NCBI GenBank assembly: GCA_029260765.1
Contig: JAJDCP010000007.1
Location: 1 to 64,000 of the forward strand
Reading direction: 5' to 3'
Source: Planctomycetota bacterium
Lineage (GTDB): Bacteria; Planctomycetota; J058; JAJDCP01
DNA: 64,000 nucleotides
The number at the start of each line of letters is the position of its first letter. The stretch's first letter is position 1. Under the pieces are notes generated by a model. The model had not been told where the DNA came from. It saw nothing but the letters and a program-made list of their open reading frames with translations, and did not search any database. The position numbers were made by a program, and so were the translations under genes. Shown here one piece after another: positions 1 to 11,826 of the stretch.

Positions 1-1
1 G

Positions 2-745
2 AAGGCCATGGTGCGATCAAAGGGCCCCATGCAGCCCCACCCCGAGAAGCCGCACCTCTGCTACCGAGCTCTCGTCCAGGAGGTGAAGGAGGGGCGAAAG
101 AAGCGCAAGCGCCTCTATGTTCTGCGCCTGAACAAGCGCAAAAGGAAGGAAGACCTCAGACGCATCGGGGGCCACCTGGAGCGGGTGAGGGAGGCACTGA
201 GCCGCGGCGAGAAAGAGGCCGCGGAGCTTCTGGGGCACCCTGTCCTGAAGCGCTACGTGCGGCGCAGCGCACACAAGCGGGACGGCAAGGGTCGCCCCAT
301 CGGCAAGGTCTTGCTGGATCGTAAGAAGATCGCGGACGCCCGCAGAAATGCGGGCAAGTCGGTGATCGGTACAGACGTCCTGACGAAGGATCCGGTGGAG
401 GTCGACGAGGTCTACCGTTCTCTCTTCAAGATCGAAGAGGCATTCCGATGCCTGAAATCAACCGTCAAGCTTGGCCCGATCAGGCATCGCCGTGCAGATC
501 GCATCCAGGCGCACCTGAGCCTTGCCGTGATGGCCTTCAACCTCGGCCGCTGGCTCCGTCACAAGTCGGGCATGACGCTCGAGAGGCTCCAGCGAGTCTT
601 CGCCAACGCGCGGGTACAGAAGGTGAAGGTCGGGTCCGCAGAGTATTGGGAGCGCGTCAACCTGGAGAAAGAGCAGCTCGCTGTGCTCGGGAAGATGGGC
701 TACGCCACGCCACCCAAGCGGTTCACCGTGTCGGTTGCCCGGTAG
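2..745 (+). CDS. IS4-superfamily (IS1634-like) transposase, C-terminal part, open at left edge
   Basis: The reading frame is open to the first bases of the window, so the 5' end lies outside; the first ATG is at 8. The visible 245 residues are Lys/Arg-rich. They carry the C-terminal catalytic signature of DDE transposases of the IS1634/IS4 type: an E in IEEAFRCLKS, then a basic stretch, an RIQAH segment and a hydrophobic AVMAFNLGRWL helix. The two catalytic Asp residues would lie upstream and cannot be seen. It faces a second, oppositely oriented transposase piece 12 bp downstream. Both pieces contain the region just before the catalytic Glu but with different sequences, so they look like remains of two elements rather than one split gene. 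Whether this copy is intact depends on sequence left of the window. Confidence 0.75.
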   Translation, partial: KAMVRSKGPMQPHPEKPHLCYRALVQEVKEGRKKRKRLYVLRLNKRKRKEDLRRIGGHLERVREALSRGEKEAAELLGHPVLKRYVRRSAHKRDGKGRPIGKVLLDRKKIADARRNAGKSVIGTDVLTKDPVEVDEVYRSLFKIEEAFRCLKSTVKLGPIRHRRADRIQAHLSLAVMAFNLGRWLRHKSGMTLERLQRVFANARVQKVKVGSAEYWERVNLEKEQLAVLGKMGYATPPKRFTVSVAR

Positions 746-757
746 GCCAGCGCGACA

Positions 758-1921
758 TCAAATGGCTGGGGTCGTGAAGTTCGGCAGAATCAGGGGTTGG
801 GGGAGATCGCTGGGTAAGTCACGCTTGGCCAGCTGTTTCGTCAGCTTTTCGAGGGCCTTGCCCTCCTTGTCTGCCACTCGTGCCACGCTCTGCCGCTTGG
901 CTCTCTCCAGCTGCGTCGAGTGGACGACGACACAGTGGAGGTCGGTCTTCCCGTCCAGCTCGTCGTCCTCCCCATCCCACGTGTGTGTAGTGTCGGCGGT
1001 GACTCCTGTCCAGGTCTCACGCACCTCCTCATCCCGGATGGCGTACCCATCCCCGTCAAACACCTCCTCGATTTCAACCAGCTCCCGGAGGACAGGCGCG
1101 TTCGGCAGGTCGGGAACTGCAGCCTTGTAGGCGCGCTCCCACGCCTTGGTCCCGCGAGGAATGATCGTGATGAAGTTAAGCCCGAACTTCTGAGCGAGCG
1201 TCATGTTGCGGCGGGAGAACAGCTTGCAGTCGCCGACCAGGGTCAGTTTGCGCGGGTCGGGCATCACCTCGGCCAGCCGCTTCAGTGTGTATGCGTTCTC
1301 GAGGCTGTCGTTGCGGTTCCCGTCAGTGACCCGGCCCAGAAGCGGGACAAAGCCGTCGTTGCAGACCGTGAGGCCATAGGTGACCTGTTTGAGGTCTGGC
1401 CGCCGGTCTTTGCTGAAACCCCGCGTCACGTGCGGCGCGGATTCCGGGTTCTCCGGGTCGGGTTCCGGTCCGCAGGGATAGGCTCCATGGACGGAGAAGG
1501 TGGTCGTATCGGTGTGCACGAGCCCCGGGTCGAGGTCAAAAGCCGCGATGGCCTCAAGAACGAGCGCCGAGTTGATCTGGCCCAGGCCGACCTTGAAGAG
1601 CATGTCGAGTGCGCGGCCAAGTCGGTCATCGTGAAGCTGGTCCGTGTCGAGATCCTTGCCCAGAGCCAGCCACGTATCGCAGTGCGACAGGGTCTCCCCG
1701 ACTCGATAGAGCGTGTGACTCCCCATGAGGATCGACAGGGCCATGGCCTCCACGCAGGTTCCGGTGCTGGTCTCTCGAAGGGGGTGGTCGGGGACGATGT
1801 CGTCGATGATCTCGGCGACGCGGAGCTGCTTCAGAACGCTGCCCACCAAGGGAAGGTGGTCGACGCGAAGCGCACTGCTGAGGAGGTGGACGGGACCCTG
1901 GGCTTCTGGCGGAAGTTCCAT
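758..1921 (-). pseudogene. IS1634-like transposase, N-terminal part, truncated
   Basis: The frame encodes the N-terminal and central part of an IS1634-type DDE transposase. It has an HLPLV motif near the start, the first catalytic Asp in VHTDTTTFS and the second in LVGDCKLFSRRN. The frame stops about 40 residues after the VVVHS segment, before any catalytic Glu region, so the gene lacks the third acidic residue and cannot encode an active enzyme. The frame is open up to 2074, but family similarity begins around the ATG at 1921 (MELPPEAQ), which I chose as start; there is no strong ribosome binding site. The break lies 12 bp from the stop codon of the converging transposase piece, which suggests a recombination junction near 745-770. 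Confidence 0.7.
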
Positions 1922-2279
1922 GTTCGTGCCTGTATGTTTGGTGACCGGCAGACACCAAGCATCTCGCGCGCCAGTCCGCCCGAGCACCGTATCAGGCTCG
2001 TCTCCGGGGGCGTATGTCCGCTCTTTCGTTTCACGTGATGCGCATTTGAGGAACAAGTGATGCGAATGGTGCATTCTGCATCGGGGGCTCGCCCGCCATC
2101 AAAAGTCCTCTGAAATCATGTGTCGGCCCGGCAAGTCTTCAAGATGGGGCGTGACAGCGAGCATTCGCGGCTGGCCCTACGATTGCTCAAGTCCGGGCCT
2201 CACTGCATGCAGTCCTTCGAGCCGTAATCCTGGCCGGTTGACGACCGAAAAATACTCTCGTCGCCGCACGGGCATCCTT

Positions 2280-2417
2280 GAACGTGGGATCCACCGCAAG
2301 CTCAAGGCCCGAGCTGCAGAGGCTGGCGTGAGCCTCTCGGACTACTTGCTCCGACAGGTCGCGCAGTGGGCCGAACGTCCGAGCGTGGACGAGCTGATTG
2401 CGCGGGCGCGCCGCCGC
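2280..2417 (+). pseudogene. FitA/VapB-like antitoxin remnant
   Basis: About 46 residues match the ribbon-helix-helix antitoxin type found with PIN-domain toxins: HRKLKARAAEAGVSLSDYLL followed by AERPSVDELIAR. The normal N-terminal beta strand with its own start codon is missing; the frame runs in from unrelated sequence. The C-terminal toxin-binding tail is replaced after RARRR by sequence that belongs, in antisense, to the neighbouring secreted-protein gene. No PIN toxin follows. I read it as a decayed fragment left by recombination. The similarity is by motif recognition only. Confidence 0.6.
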
Positions 2418-2917
2418 ACACTTGATGTCTTGAGTTGGGTCACGAAGAAATCGACAGTCGTGTCCTGGCCGCAGATGAATATGTCGTGCACTGCCAGGGT
2501 GAGCTCCTGCAAGTCGGATGTGGTCCTGTTGAGCAGGACCTTTTGCGAACCATTGTTGACCTCAAAAGTCACCCCCATGTTGGTCCCCGGGTTGAGGGAT
2601 GACGCGATACGTACCTGGCCGGCCAACCGATAGGCGTTGCCCGGGGTCAGACCACTGAAGCTCAGGGCGGCAACGGGGACGGTGCCCGAGGCGCTGGTCA
2701 CATTCTGCTCAAGCTTCTTGCGCTGGTAAAGGATGTCCAGCTGGGTGTCGAGGGCGTTGACCGCCGCCTCCACCGCGTCGAAGTTGGCGTTGACCTCGTC
2801 GGCGACGGCCGTCGTGCCGTTGGCGAAACTGTGGGGGGTATCGAGAGGTAGCGCCGGCGCGAGCAGGTGCAGGGGCCAGGCCAGGGCCAGGCCAGGCCAG
2901 GCCAGGGCCAGACCCAC
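2342..2917 (-). CDS. Secreted hypothetical protein, 3' end probably scrambled
   Basis: The GTG at 2917 is the only usable start after an in-frame TAG. It gives a hydrophobic, repetitive leader (GLALAWP twice) followed by ALPLDTP, a plausible signal peptide. Next comes a motif of the FANGTTAVADEVNANFDAV type, seen in many secreted or appendage-like hypothetical proteins, and a predicted short coiled coil (AVNALDTQLDILYQ). The remaining 90 residues look beta-rich. The last 25 residues are Arg/Ser-rich and antisense to the antitoxin remnant, so the authentic C-terminus was probably lost at a junction near 2420-2435. The leader is encoded by short GC-rich tandem repeats at about 2872-2915. No function can be assigned. 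Confidence 0.5.
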   Translation of the reverse strand: MGLALAWPGLALAWPLHLLAPALPLDTPHSFANGTTAVADEVNANFDAVEAAVNALDTQLDILYQRKKLEQNVTSASGTVPVAALSFSGLTPGNAYRLAGQVRIASSLNPGTNMGVTFEVNNGSQKVLLNRTTSDLQELTLAVHDIFICGQDTTVDFFVTQLKTSSVRRRARAISSSTLGRSAHCATCRSK

Positions 2918-3686
2918 GACCAGCGACGTCCGCCTCGGACTGCTCTATCAGGCATTGCAGATTCTCCGGGGTAGCTCTGCTCTCAGGATGCGCGGTCTAT
3001 CCCCGCCCGACGCGGGAGGGCGTGCACCTCTCCGTTACGAAAAACGGTAGGTTGTCGAGGTTATGAAACAGAACACGGGAACATAGATAACCAAGTTTCC
3101 GCTCGTGCACAAAGATGGGCGCGCCAGGCCCCTGTTTGCCGGCGATCTCCCTGTTGTGGGCTGGCCACTCTCACCCACGCCTGCAACCCAAACGAAACCT
3201 CTTGATACCCGTGCTGGAATACAGGACCCTTGCCGGAGGCTTTCTCAGGGGACGGCTGAGAGCCTTGGCTGGCAGCGAAGAGCCAACCTTCTATGGACCG
3301 CAAGCTCGCTACGAGTTCCAACCTTCTTTTTGTACGGGAGTGGTTTCTTCCCTCCTGCAAGCGAAGCGGCCGCGTGCACGAGCACGAAACGTCCGGAGTC
3401 TCCGCGCCGGTCGACCACCCCTGCATTCCTTAGAGGAACAGATTCCTCATATGCAGCATTCCCGGGCCAAACACGATGAGCAACGGAAAGACCTGGCCCC
3501 AAGAATCCTGACTGAGAAACGCGCCGCTTCGCTACGGATGCACAGTGCCTGCCGACAGAACTTGTTTTCTGCTCCGTCCAAAAGCTTGCCGATTGACGAT
3601 TCTGTGCATAATAGCTGGCACCATCTGGGGGACCACCGGGGCCCCACAGCACGACCTCATCGACGAGGCAAGCAGAGGAGAATTCC
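2918..3686. other. Intergenic region without a convincing gene
   Basis: Several open frames exist on both strands, but none has a family signature, a good ribosome binding site or sensible composition; I regard them as chance. A promoter candidate for ahcY lies near the right end. I looked for an S-adenosylhomocysteine riboswitch, since ahcY follows, and did not find its conserved core. Confidence 0.5.
3586..3612 (+). promoter_or_regulatory. Candidate sigma-70 promoter for ahcY
   Basis: TTGCCG at 3586-3591 and CATAAT at 3607-3612 are separated by 15 bp, short of the usual 17. This would give a leader of about 70 nt. It is the best -10-like match between the degraded region and the ahcY start; it rests on consensus only. 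Confidence 0.3.
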
Positions 3687-5006
<1,320 letters not shown>

Positions 5007-5041
5007 AATGCCTCAGCAGCGCGCTGCCTGCGTCCATCTGT

Positions 5042-5063
5042 GAGCCCCGGTTTTCCGGGGCTC
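5042..5063 (+). terminator. Hairpin terminator after ahcY
   Basis: GAGCCCCGG-TTTT-CCGGGGCTC forms a perfect 9-bp stem with a 4-nt loop, 35 bp after the ahcY stop. The T-run that should follow is missing, so it may act as a weak intrinsic terminator or an mRNA 3'-end stabiliser. Confidence 0.6.
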
Positions 5064-5296
5064 GTTGCATCGGTGCGGTCCTTGTGGGCGGCCGGCGAGC
5101 TGCGGTGAAAATCGTGAAGCCGGGTGCCGCGCCGGTGGGTCGATGGCGAGGCGGACGACACAGGCGGACCGGATGTCCGGCGAGGAGGACAACGACGGCA
5201 GCGGCCCGCCGCCGTGGTGGCCGGCGAGACGATTTTTGCCGCAGATTGCCGGCGCTGCCCTTATAATTGCCCCCTTTTGCAGCCAAGGGTGGGCCC

Positions 5297-6811
5297 ATGC
5301 AGTTCAACATCCGCAAATCCAATCTCTTCAAGACCAGGGGCAAGATCGAATGCCTGATCGTCCCCATCATCGAAGGGGAGCCTCCGGCGGGACTCGACGG
5401 TGCCCCGGCGGCGCTGTGCAAGGAGATTGCGGGACTGCTCGCGAACGACGAGTTCGCCCAGGATGTCGCCAAGACACTGGTCTACTACCCGCGCTCGAGC
5501 GACCGCGTCGCGCGAACGCTGCTGGTCGGTCTGGGCAAGCGGGAGAAGCTGGATCTCGAGACGCTGCGCAATGCTATGGCACGTGTGGTCAAGCGGCTCG
5601 ACCCCCTGCCCGTCAAGGCTGCCACCATGGTCGTGGGCGACGCGTTGCTGGTGGACGGTGATTTCGGCGCTACCGTGGGTGCCTGCGTCGAAGGCGCGCA
5701 GCTGGCCGACTACCGGTTTGACGACTGCAAAAGCAAGAAGCACCGTGAACGGGTCGGCCTGAAAGAAGTGCGCTTTTTCCCCAGCGACCCCAAGCGCGTC
5801 GCCGACAAGGCACGCGTACGTTTCAGCGAGGTGGGCGCCGACGCGACGTTGATCGCCCGCAATCTCGGCAACACGCCTGCGAACAAACTGACGCCGAGCC
5901 AGCTGGCAGCAGAGGCCCGCAGGCTGATGAAGGAAGCCGGTGGCAGCTGCAAGGTGCTCGACGAGGCGCGCATGCGCAAGCTCGGCATGGGCTCGTTGCT
6001 CAGTGTCTCGCAAGGCAGTGAAGAGCCGCCGCACCTGATCCTGATGGAGCATAAGCCCAAAGGCCGCAAGCGCCGGCCCAAGATCGCCCTGGTTGGCAAG
6101 GGCGTCACGTTTGACAGTGGAGGCATCTCGATCAAGCCGGCTTCGGGCATGGAGGACATGAAGTTCGACATGTGCGGCGCGGCCACTGTGGTGGCGACCT
6201 TGTGGGCGGCGGCCAAGCTCGACCTGCCCGTGCATCTGATCGGTGTCGTACCGACAGTCGAGAACATGCCCAGCGGGCGGGCTACACGGCCCGGTGATGT
6301 GGTGACCGCGCTCAACGGCAAGACCATCGAGGTGATCAACACCGACGCCGAGGGTCGGCTGATCCTGGCAGATGCGCTGACCTACGCCGAGCGGGAATAT
6401 TCCCCCGACGCGATCGTCGACCTGGCCACGCTGACCGGCTCGTGCATCGTGGCTCTGGGTCACGTGGCGGCCGGTCTGATGTCGAAAGACGACGCGCTGG
6501 CGGAGGCGTTGTATCAGGCCTCAGAGCGATCGGGCGAGCAGTTGTGGCGGCTGCCGCTCTTCCCTGCCTATGGCGACCAGCTCAAGAGCGACACCGCAGA
6601 CCTGAAAAACACCGGAGGCAAATGGGGCGGAGCGGTCACCGCGGGCTATTTCCTGTCCAACTTCGTCAGCGAGACCGCCTGGGCCCACCTCGACATCGCC
6701 TCCACGGCCTGGGGCATGGACGGCAAAGCCTACGTGGGCAAGGGCGCCACGGGCTTCGGTGTGCGCCTGCTGCTGACCTGGCTGGCCGGCCTCGCCGGGC
6801 AGAAGGTCTGA
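5297..6811 (+). CDS. pepA: Leucyl aminopeptidase (M17 family)
   Basis: This cytosolic di-metal aminopeptidase releases N-terminal residues from peptides; in some bacteria PepA also binds DNA. The 504-residue length is typical. The C-terminal catalytic domain shows the metal-binding and catalytic motifs LVGKGVTFDSGG, KFDMCGAA and the family signature NTDAEGRL. The N-terminal domain is poorly conserved, as is usual. I chose the ATG at 5297 because AAGGGTGG lies just upstream; the frame is open 30 bp further but without a better start. The next gene begins 5 bp after the stop and its ribosome binding site overlaps the pepA stop, so the two are likely co-transcribed. Confidence 0.93.
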   Translation: MQFNIRKSNLFKTRGKIECLIVPIIEGEPPAGLDGAPAALCKEIAGLLANDEFAQDVAKTLVYYPRSSDRVARTLLVGLGKREKLDLETLRNAMARVVKRLDPLPVKAATMVVGDALLVDGDFGATVGACVEGAQLADYRFDDCKSKKHRERVGLKEVRFFPSDPKRVADKARVRFSEVGADATLIARNLGNTPANKLTPSQLAAEARRLMKEAGGSCKVLDEARMRKLGMGSLLSVSQGSEEPPHLILMEHKPKGRKRRPKIALVGKGVTFDSGGISIKPASGMEDMKFDMCGAATVVATLWAAAKLDLPVHLIGVVPTVENMPSGRATRPGDVVTALNGKTIEVINTDAEGRLILADALTYAEREYSPDAIVDLATLTGSCIVALGHVAAGLMSKDDALAEALYQASERSGEQLWRLPLFPAYGDQLKSDTADLKNTGGKWGGAVTAGYFLSNFVSETAWAHLDIASTAWGMDGKAYVGKGATGFGVRLLLTWLAGLAGQKV

Positions 6812-6816
6812 AGGCC

Positions 6817-7194
6817 ATGCGCCGCGGCAACAAACGGCTGAGCATCGTCGGCGACCGTATCCTGATTCAACCGAATACCGGTGAAGGCAAGACCGACCAC
6901 GGCCTGTACCTGCCCAAATCAGCCGTCGACAAGCAACAGGTGCAGTGGGGCCGGGTCGTGGCCTGCGGTCCGGGCATTCCGGTTCCGAGCGCCTCGAGCT
7001 TCGAGGATGAGCCCTGGAAAGCCACCGAACAGGAGCCGCGCTACTTTCCTCTGCAGGCACGGGTCGGACATCTCGCCTTGTTCCTTCGCAAGGCGGCCAT
7101 CGAGCTGAAATTCGAAGGGGACGATTTCCTGATCGTCTCGCACAACGCCATCCTCGCCCTGGTCGAAGAGCTCGACGCCGACGACGAGCTCTAG
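6817..7194 (+). CDS. GroES-like (Cpn10) protein
   Basis: The 125-residue product matches the Cpn10 fold: GDRILIQPN at the start, GLYLPKSA at the place of the mobile loop, GRVVACGPG and VSHNAILALVEE at the end. It is longer than GroES (about 97 residues) because of an insertion around residues 60-85 (SASSFEDEPWKATEQEPRYF). No groEL is next to it; instead it sits between pepA and a methyltransferase. It could be a diverged co-chaperonin or a repurposed Cpn10-fold protein. The ATG at 6817 is preceded by GAAGG, which overlaps the pepA stop. Confidence 0.8.
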   Translation: MRRGNKRLSIVGDRILIQPNTGEGKTDHGLYLPKSAVDKQQVQWGRVVACGPGIPVPSASSFEDEPWKATEQEPRYFPLQARVGHLALFLRKAAIELKFEGDDFLIVSHNAILALVEELDADDEL

Positions 7195-7210
7195 TGCCGT
7201 GGGCTACGCC

Positions 7211-7857
7211 ATGCGCGAGCACTACCTGGCCAAAGAGAAGGCGCAGGCCTATGACCGGCGCCACACCCGGACGCTTCGGCAACGCATGCGGCTGTTTCTC
7301 GAGCTGCGCCTGTTGCGCAGGTTGGTCGCACGCATCTGCGCTGGGGCGGGCCTGCCCCACGCTTCGGTGCTCGACATTCCCTGTGGCACGGGCCGCCACA
7401 GTGCGATGCTGCAAGCGCGGGGACACCGGCTGCTCGGCGCGGACATCTCCGCGGCGATGCTCGATGTGGCGCGTGAGCGCGAAACATTGAGGGGAAGCGG
7501 CTTCCGCTCGATGCAAGCCGAGCTCGAGCGCCTGCCGCTGGCCGACAACAGCGTCGACATCGCGATGTCGATCCGCTTCCTGCGGCATATTCCCGCCGCC
7601 ACCCGCTGGCAGGCGATCGGCGAACTTGCGCGGGTAGCGCGGCACGGCGCGGTCTTCGACCTGCTCTTGAAGCGCGGGTTGGTTTCACTCTACAAACGCA
7701 TGCGACGGCCCGGCGGGCCGGCCTCGCAACGGCCCACCCGGCGCGAGGCCGAGGACGCGCTGGCCGCGCAAGGCTTGGAGGTCGTGGCCTTCCGTAGCGC
7801 ACGGCCCTGGTTCAGCCAGCAGCACTTCTTCTGGGTACGGCCGCGACGGGGCGCCCC

Positions 7858-7885
<28 letters not shown>
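7211..7885 (+). CDS. Class I SAM-dependent methyltransferase
   Basis: The product has the Rossmann SAM-binding signature VLDIPCGTGRHS (motif I), an acidic residue at the end of strand 2 (GADIS) and a later VDIAMSIRFLRHIP segment, as in small-molecule or quinone-type methyltransferases. The substrate cannot be deduced. The ATG at 7211 sits 8 bp after a GTGGG; a GTG at 7199 is the alternative. It follows the GroES-like gene closely and probably belongs to the same operon. Its 3' end overlaps the convergent kinase gene by 28 bp. Confidence 0.85.
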
Positions 7886-9693
<1,808 letters not shown>

Positions 9694-9962
9694 GCCTGCT
9701 ATCCGGACAAGCCGTGCAAAAGTCTCGCGATGAACGGTAGGACAAGGCCGGCCAGCCCGGATCCGTCACCATGTTCGTAGCGAGGGCCCGGATGGCCGCG
9801 AGAATTCGGGCTTGAGCAGCGCAGACGCTACGGGGGTATCTTCGAGCAGCGAGAGGTCGAATTCGCTGGTCAGGCGGGGCCGCAGCAGAAACTGGTGACG
9901 GATGCGGGCTAGTGCGGTACAACAGGGAGAAATCTTCATCTCAGAGCAAGATCGAGGTCTCC

Positions 9963-11804
9963 ATGGACACAACGATTGGAAAAATGCTGCAGCGCCGCGT
10001 CCGTGAGAGCGGCTCCAAACCTGCCCTGCGCGTCAAGAAAGGCGGTCGCTGGACCGACGTAAGCTGGAATCAGCTGAGCGCCCGCATGGCAAACATCGCC
10101 AGTGGGCTACTGACAGCCCCCGGAGGCCTCGAGGAAGGCGCCCACATCGCCATCACGGGCAACACCAGTGAAGACTGGATCACGGTCGACTTCGCCTGCC
10201 TGGCGGTCGGCCTCCGCACGGTGCCGGTCTATGCTTCTTTGCTGCCAGAAGAATCGGGCTACCTGCACGTCGACACCGGCGCGGTGGTCAGTGTGGTCGA
10301 AGACAAGGACCAGCTCGAGAAGGTGCGCACGCTGCGCAAAGGCTTCAGCTTCTTCGCCAAAGACTATCCCGCCGACGCGGTCAAGATCCGCCACATCGTA
10401 GTGATGAACACCGAGGGCTGTGAGCCCGCGGACGATTGGGAGAGCCTCGCCGATCTGGAGAAGCGAGGCGCCGAGAAGTTGAACGAGACGGAGGCGAAGC
10501 GTGACGCCTGGCACCAGTCGGGGTCCCGCGATACGACCGCCACCTACACCTACACCTCTGGCACGACGGGTCCGCCGAAGGGCGTGATCCAGAGCCACGC
10601 CAACATGCTCTCGATGCTCGAGAGCGTGGAGAAGATCGGCATTTTCGGTCAGGAAGTCCAGGCCGGCGGGCTCGACCTGTTCTTGCCGCTGGCGCACTCC
10701 TTCGGACGCCTGATCGAGCTCGCGGGCCCCCACTTCGATGCGCCGATCGTGATTTCGGGCATCCCGACCCTGGCCGACGATCTCAAGGAGACCCGGCCCG
10801 GCTTCTTCCCCGCGGCTCCGCGGGTCTATGAGAAGATGAAAGCCAAGATCGAGACCAAGGTTGCGGGTGCGCCGCCCCTGAAAAAGACGATGTTCCATTG
10901 GGCGATCGGCCGGGGCAAAGCGACCATTCCCTACCGCTCCAAGGGGCAGCCGGTGCCCTTCTTCGTCGGTCTGCTGTACAAGCTCGCTGACAAGCTCGTG
11001 CTCTCGAAGCTGCGTGCCGCCCTCGGTTTCGACCGTGCCCACATCCTGCTGTCGGGCTCGGCCCCGCTCAACGTCGAGGTCCATGAGTTCTTCCTGGCCT
11101 GCGGCTTGAACCTGCTCGAGGCCTACGGTTTGACCGAGACCTGTCCGGGTCTGACCAGCAACCTGCCTGACCGCTTCAAGCTCGGCACGGTCGGCATCGC
11201 CTTTCCGGACGTGCAGATCAAGATCGCAGCGGACGGCGAGATCCTTGCGAAGGGCCCCAACATCACCAAGGGCTATCTCAACCGTGAAGATGCGACCAGA
11301 GACGCATTCGACGCAGATGGTTGGTTCTGCACCGGCGACCTCGGCTCGCTGGACGCTGACGGCTTCGTCAAGATCACCGGGCGCAAGAAAGAGCTGATGA
11401 AGACCAGCGGCGGAAAGTACATCGCGCCCGCAAAGCTGGAAGGCCGGGTCAAGAACCTGACCTTCATCCAGGAGTGCATCACCGTCGCCGATACGCGCAA
11501 CTACGTGACCGCGCTCATCGCGATAGACCCCGAAGAGCTCGAAGACTGGGCGAAGCAGAACGACACGGTCGCCGACCCGAAGAGCAGCAAGGTGCAGGCG
11601 ACCATCCAGGCCCATATCGACGAGGTCAACAAGACGCTCGCCAGCTACGAGACGATCAAGTACTTCAAGGTCGTGGAGCCGATGACGGTCGAGGGGGGCC
11701 TACTGACCGCATCGCTCAAGGTGAAGCGCGGCGTCGTCCTCAAGCGCTATGCGGACACCATCGATGCGATGTACGCCAGCGCGCGCAAGCCCGCCAGCGC
11801 CTGA
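9963..11804 (+). CDS. Long-chain acyl-CoA synthetase (FadD15/FAA type)
   Basis: This is an ATP-dependent acyl-AMP-forming ligase that activates fatty acids to acyl-CoA. The 613 residues include the AMP-binding P-loop YTSGTTGPPKGV, the LSGSAPL segment, EAYGLTETCP, and the hinge/C-terminal motif GWFCTGDLG ... ITGRKKELMKTSGGKYIAP. The length and the C-terminal GGKYIAPAKLE form favour the long-chain class over acetate or aryl ligases. The ATG at 9963 starts the family-like region; the frame is open a further 51 bp upstream. It is transcribed away from the kinase gene. With fadH elsewhere in the window it points to fatty-acid use. Confidence 0.92.
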   Translation: MDTTIGKMLQRRVRESGSKPALRVKKGGRWTDVSWNQLSARMANIASGLLTAPGGLEEGAHIAITGNTSEDWITVDFACLAVGLRTVPVYASLLPEESGYLHVDTGAVVSVVEDKDQLEKVRTLRKGFSFFAKDYPADAVKIRHIVVMNTEGCEPADDWESLADLEKRGAEKLNETEAKRDAWHQSGSRDTTATYTYTSGTTGPPKGVIQSHANMLSMLESVEKIGIFGQEVQAGGLDLFLPLAHSFGRLIELAGPHFDAPIVISGIPTLADDLKETRPGFFPAAPRVYEKMKAKIETKVAGAPPLKKTMFHWAIGRGKATIPYRSKGQPVPFFVGLLYKLADKLVLSKLRAALGFDRAHILLSGSAPLNVEVHEFFLACGLNLLEAYGLTETCPGLTSNLPDRFKLGTVGIAFPDVQIKIAADGEILAKGPNITKGYLNREDATRDAFDADGWFCTGDLGSLDADGFVKITGRKKELMKTSGGKYIAPAKLEGRVKNLTFIQECITVADTRNYVTALIAIDPEELEDWAKQNDTVADPKSSKVQATIQAHIDEVNKTLASYETIKYFKVVEPMTVEGGLLTASLKVKRGVVLKRYADTIDAMYASARKPASA

Positions 11805-11826
11805 GGCCGCTGAAGGGCGAGCCGGC

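Noticed and set aside
1..2074. A single transposase gene split by inversion
   Set aside because: Attractive because N- and C-terminal parts face each other, but both parts contain the region before the catalytic Glu with different sequences, which argues for two elements.
3055..3686. SAH riboswitch before ahcY
   Set aside because: Genomic position would fit, but I could not find the conserved core or the flanking helices in the leader; only a promoter-like pair and a short GC hairpin are visible.
10107..11615. 502-codon open frame on the minus strand inside the acyl-CoA synthetase gene
   Set aside because: It is the antisense shadow of a well-supported gene, has no family motif and arises from high GC content.
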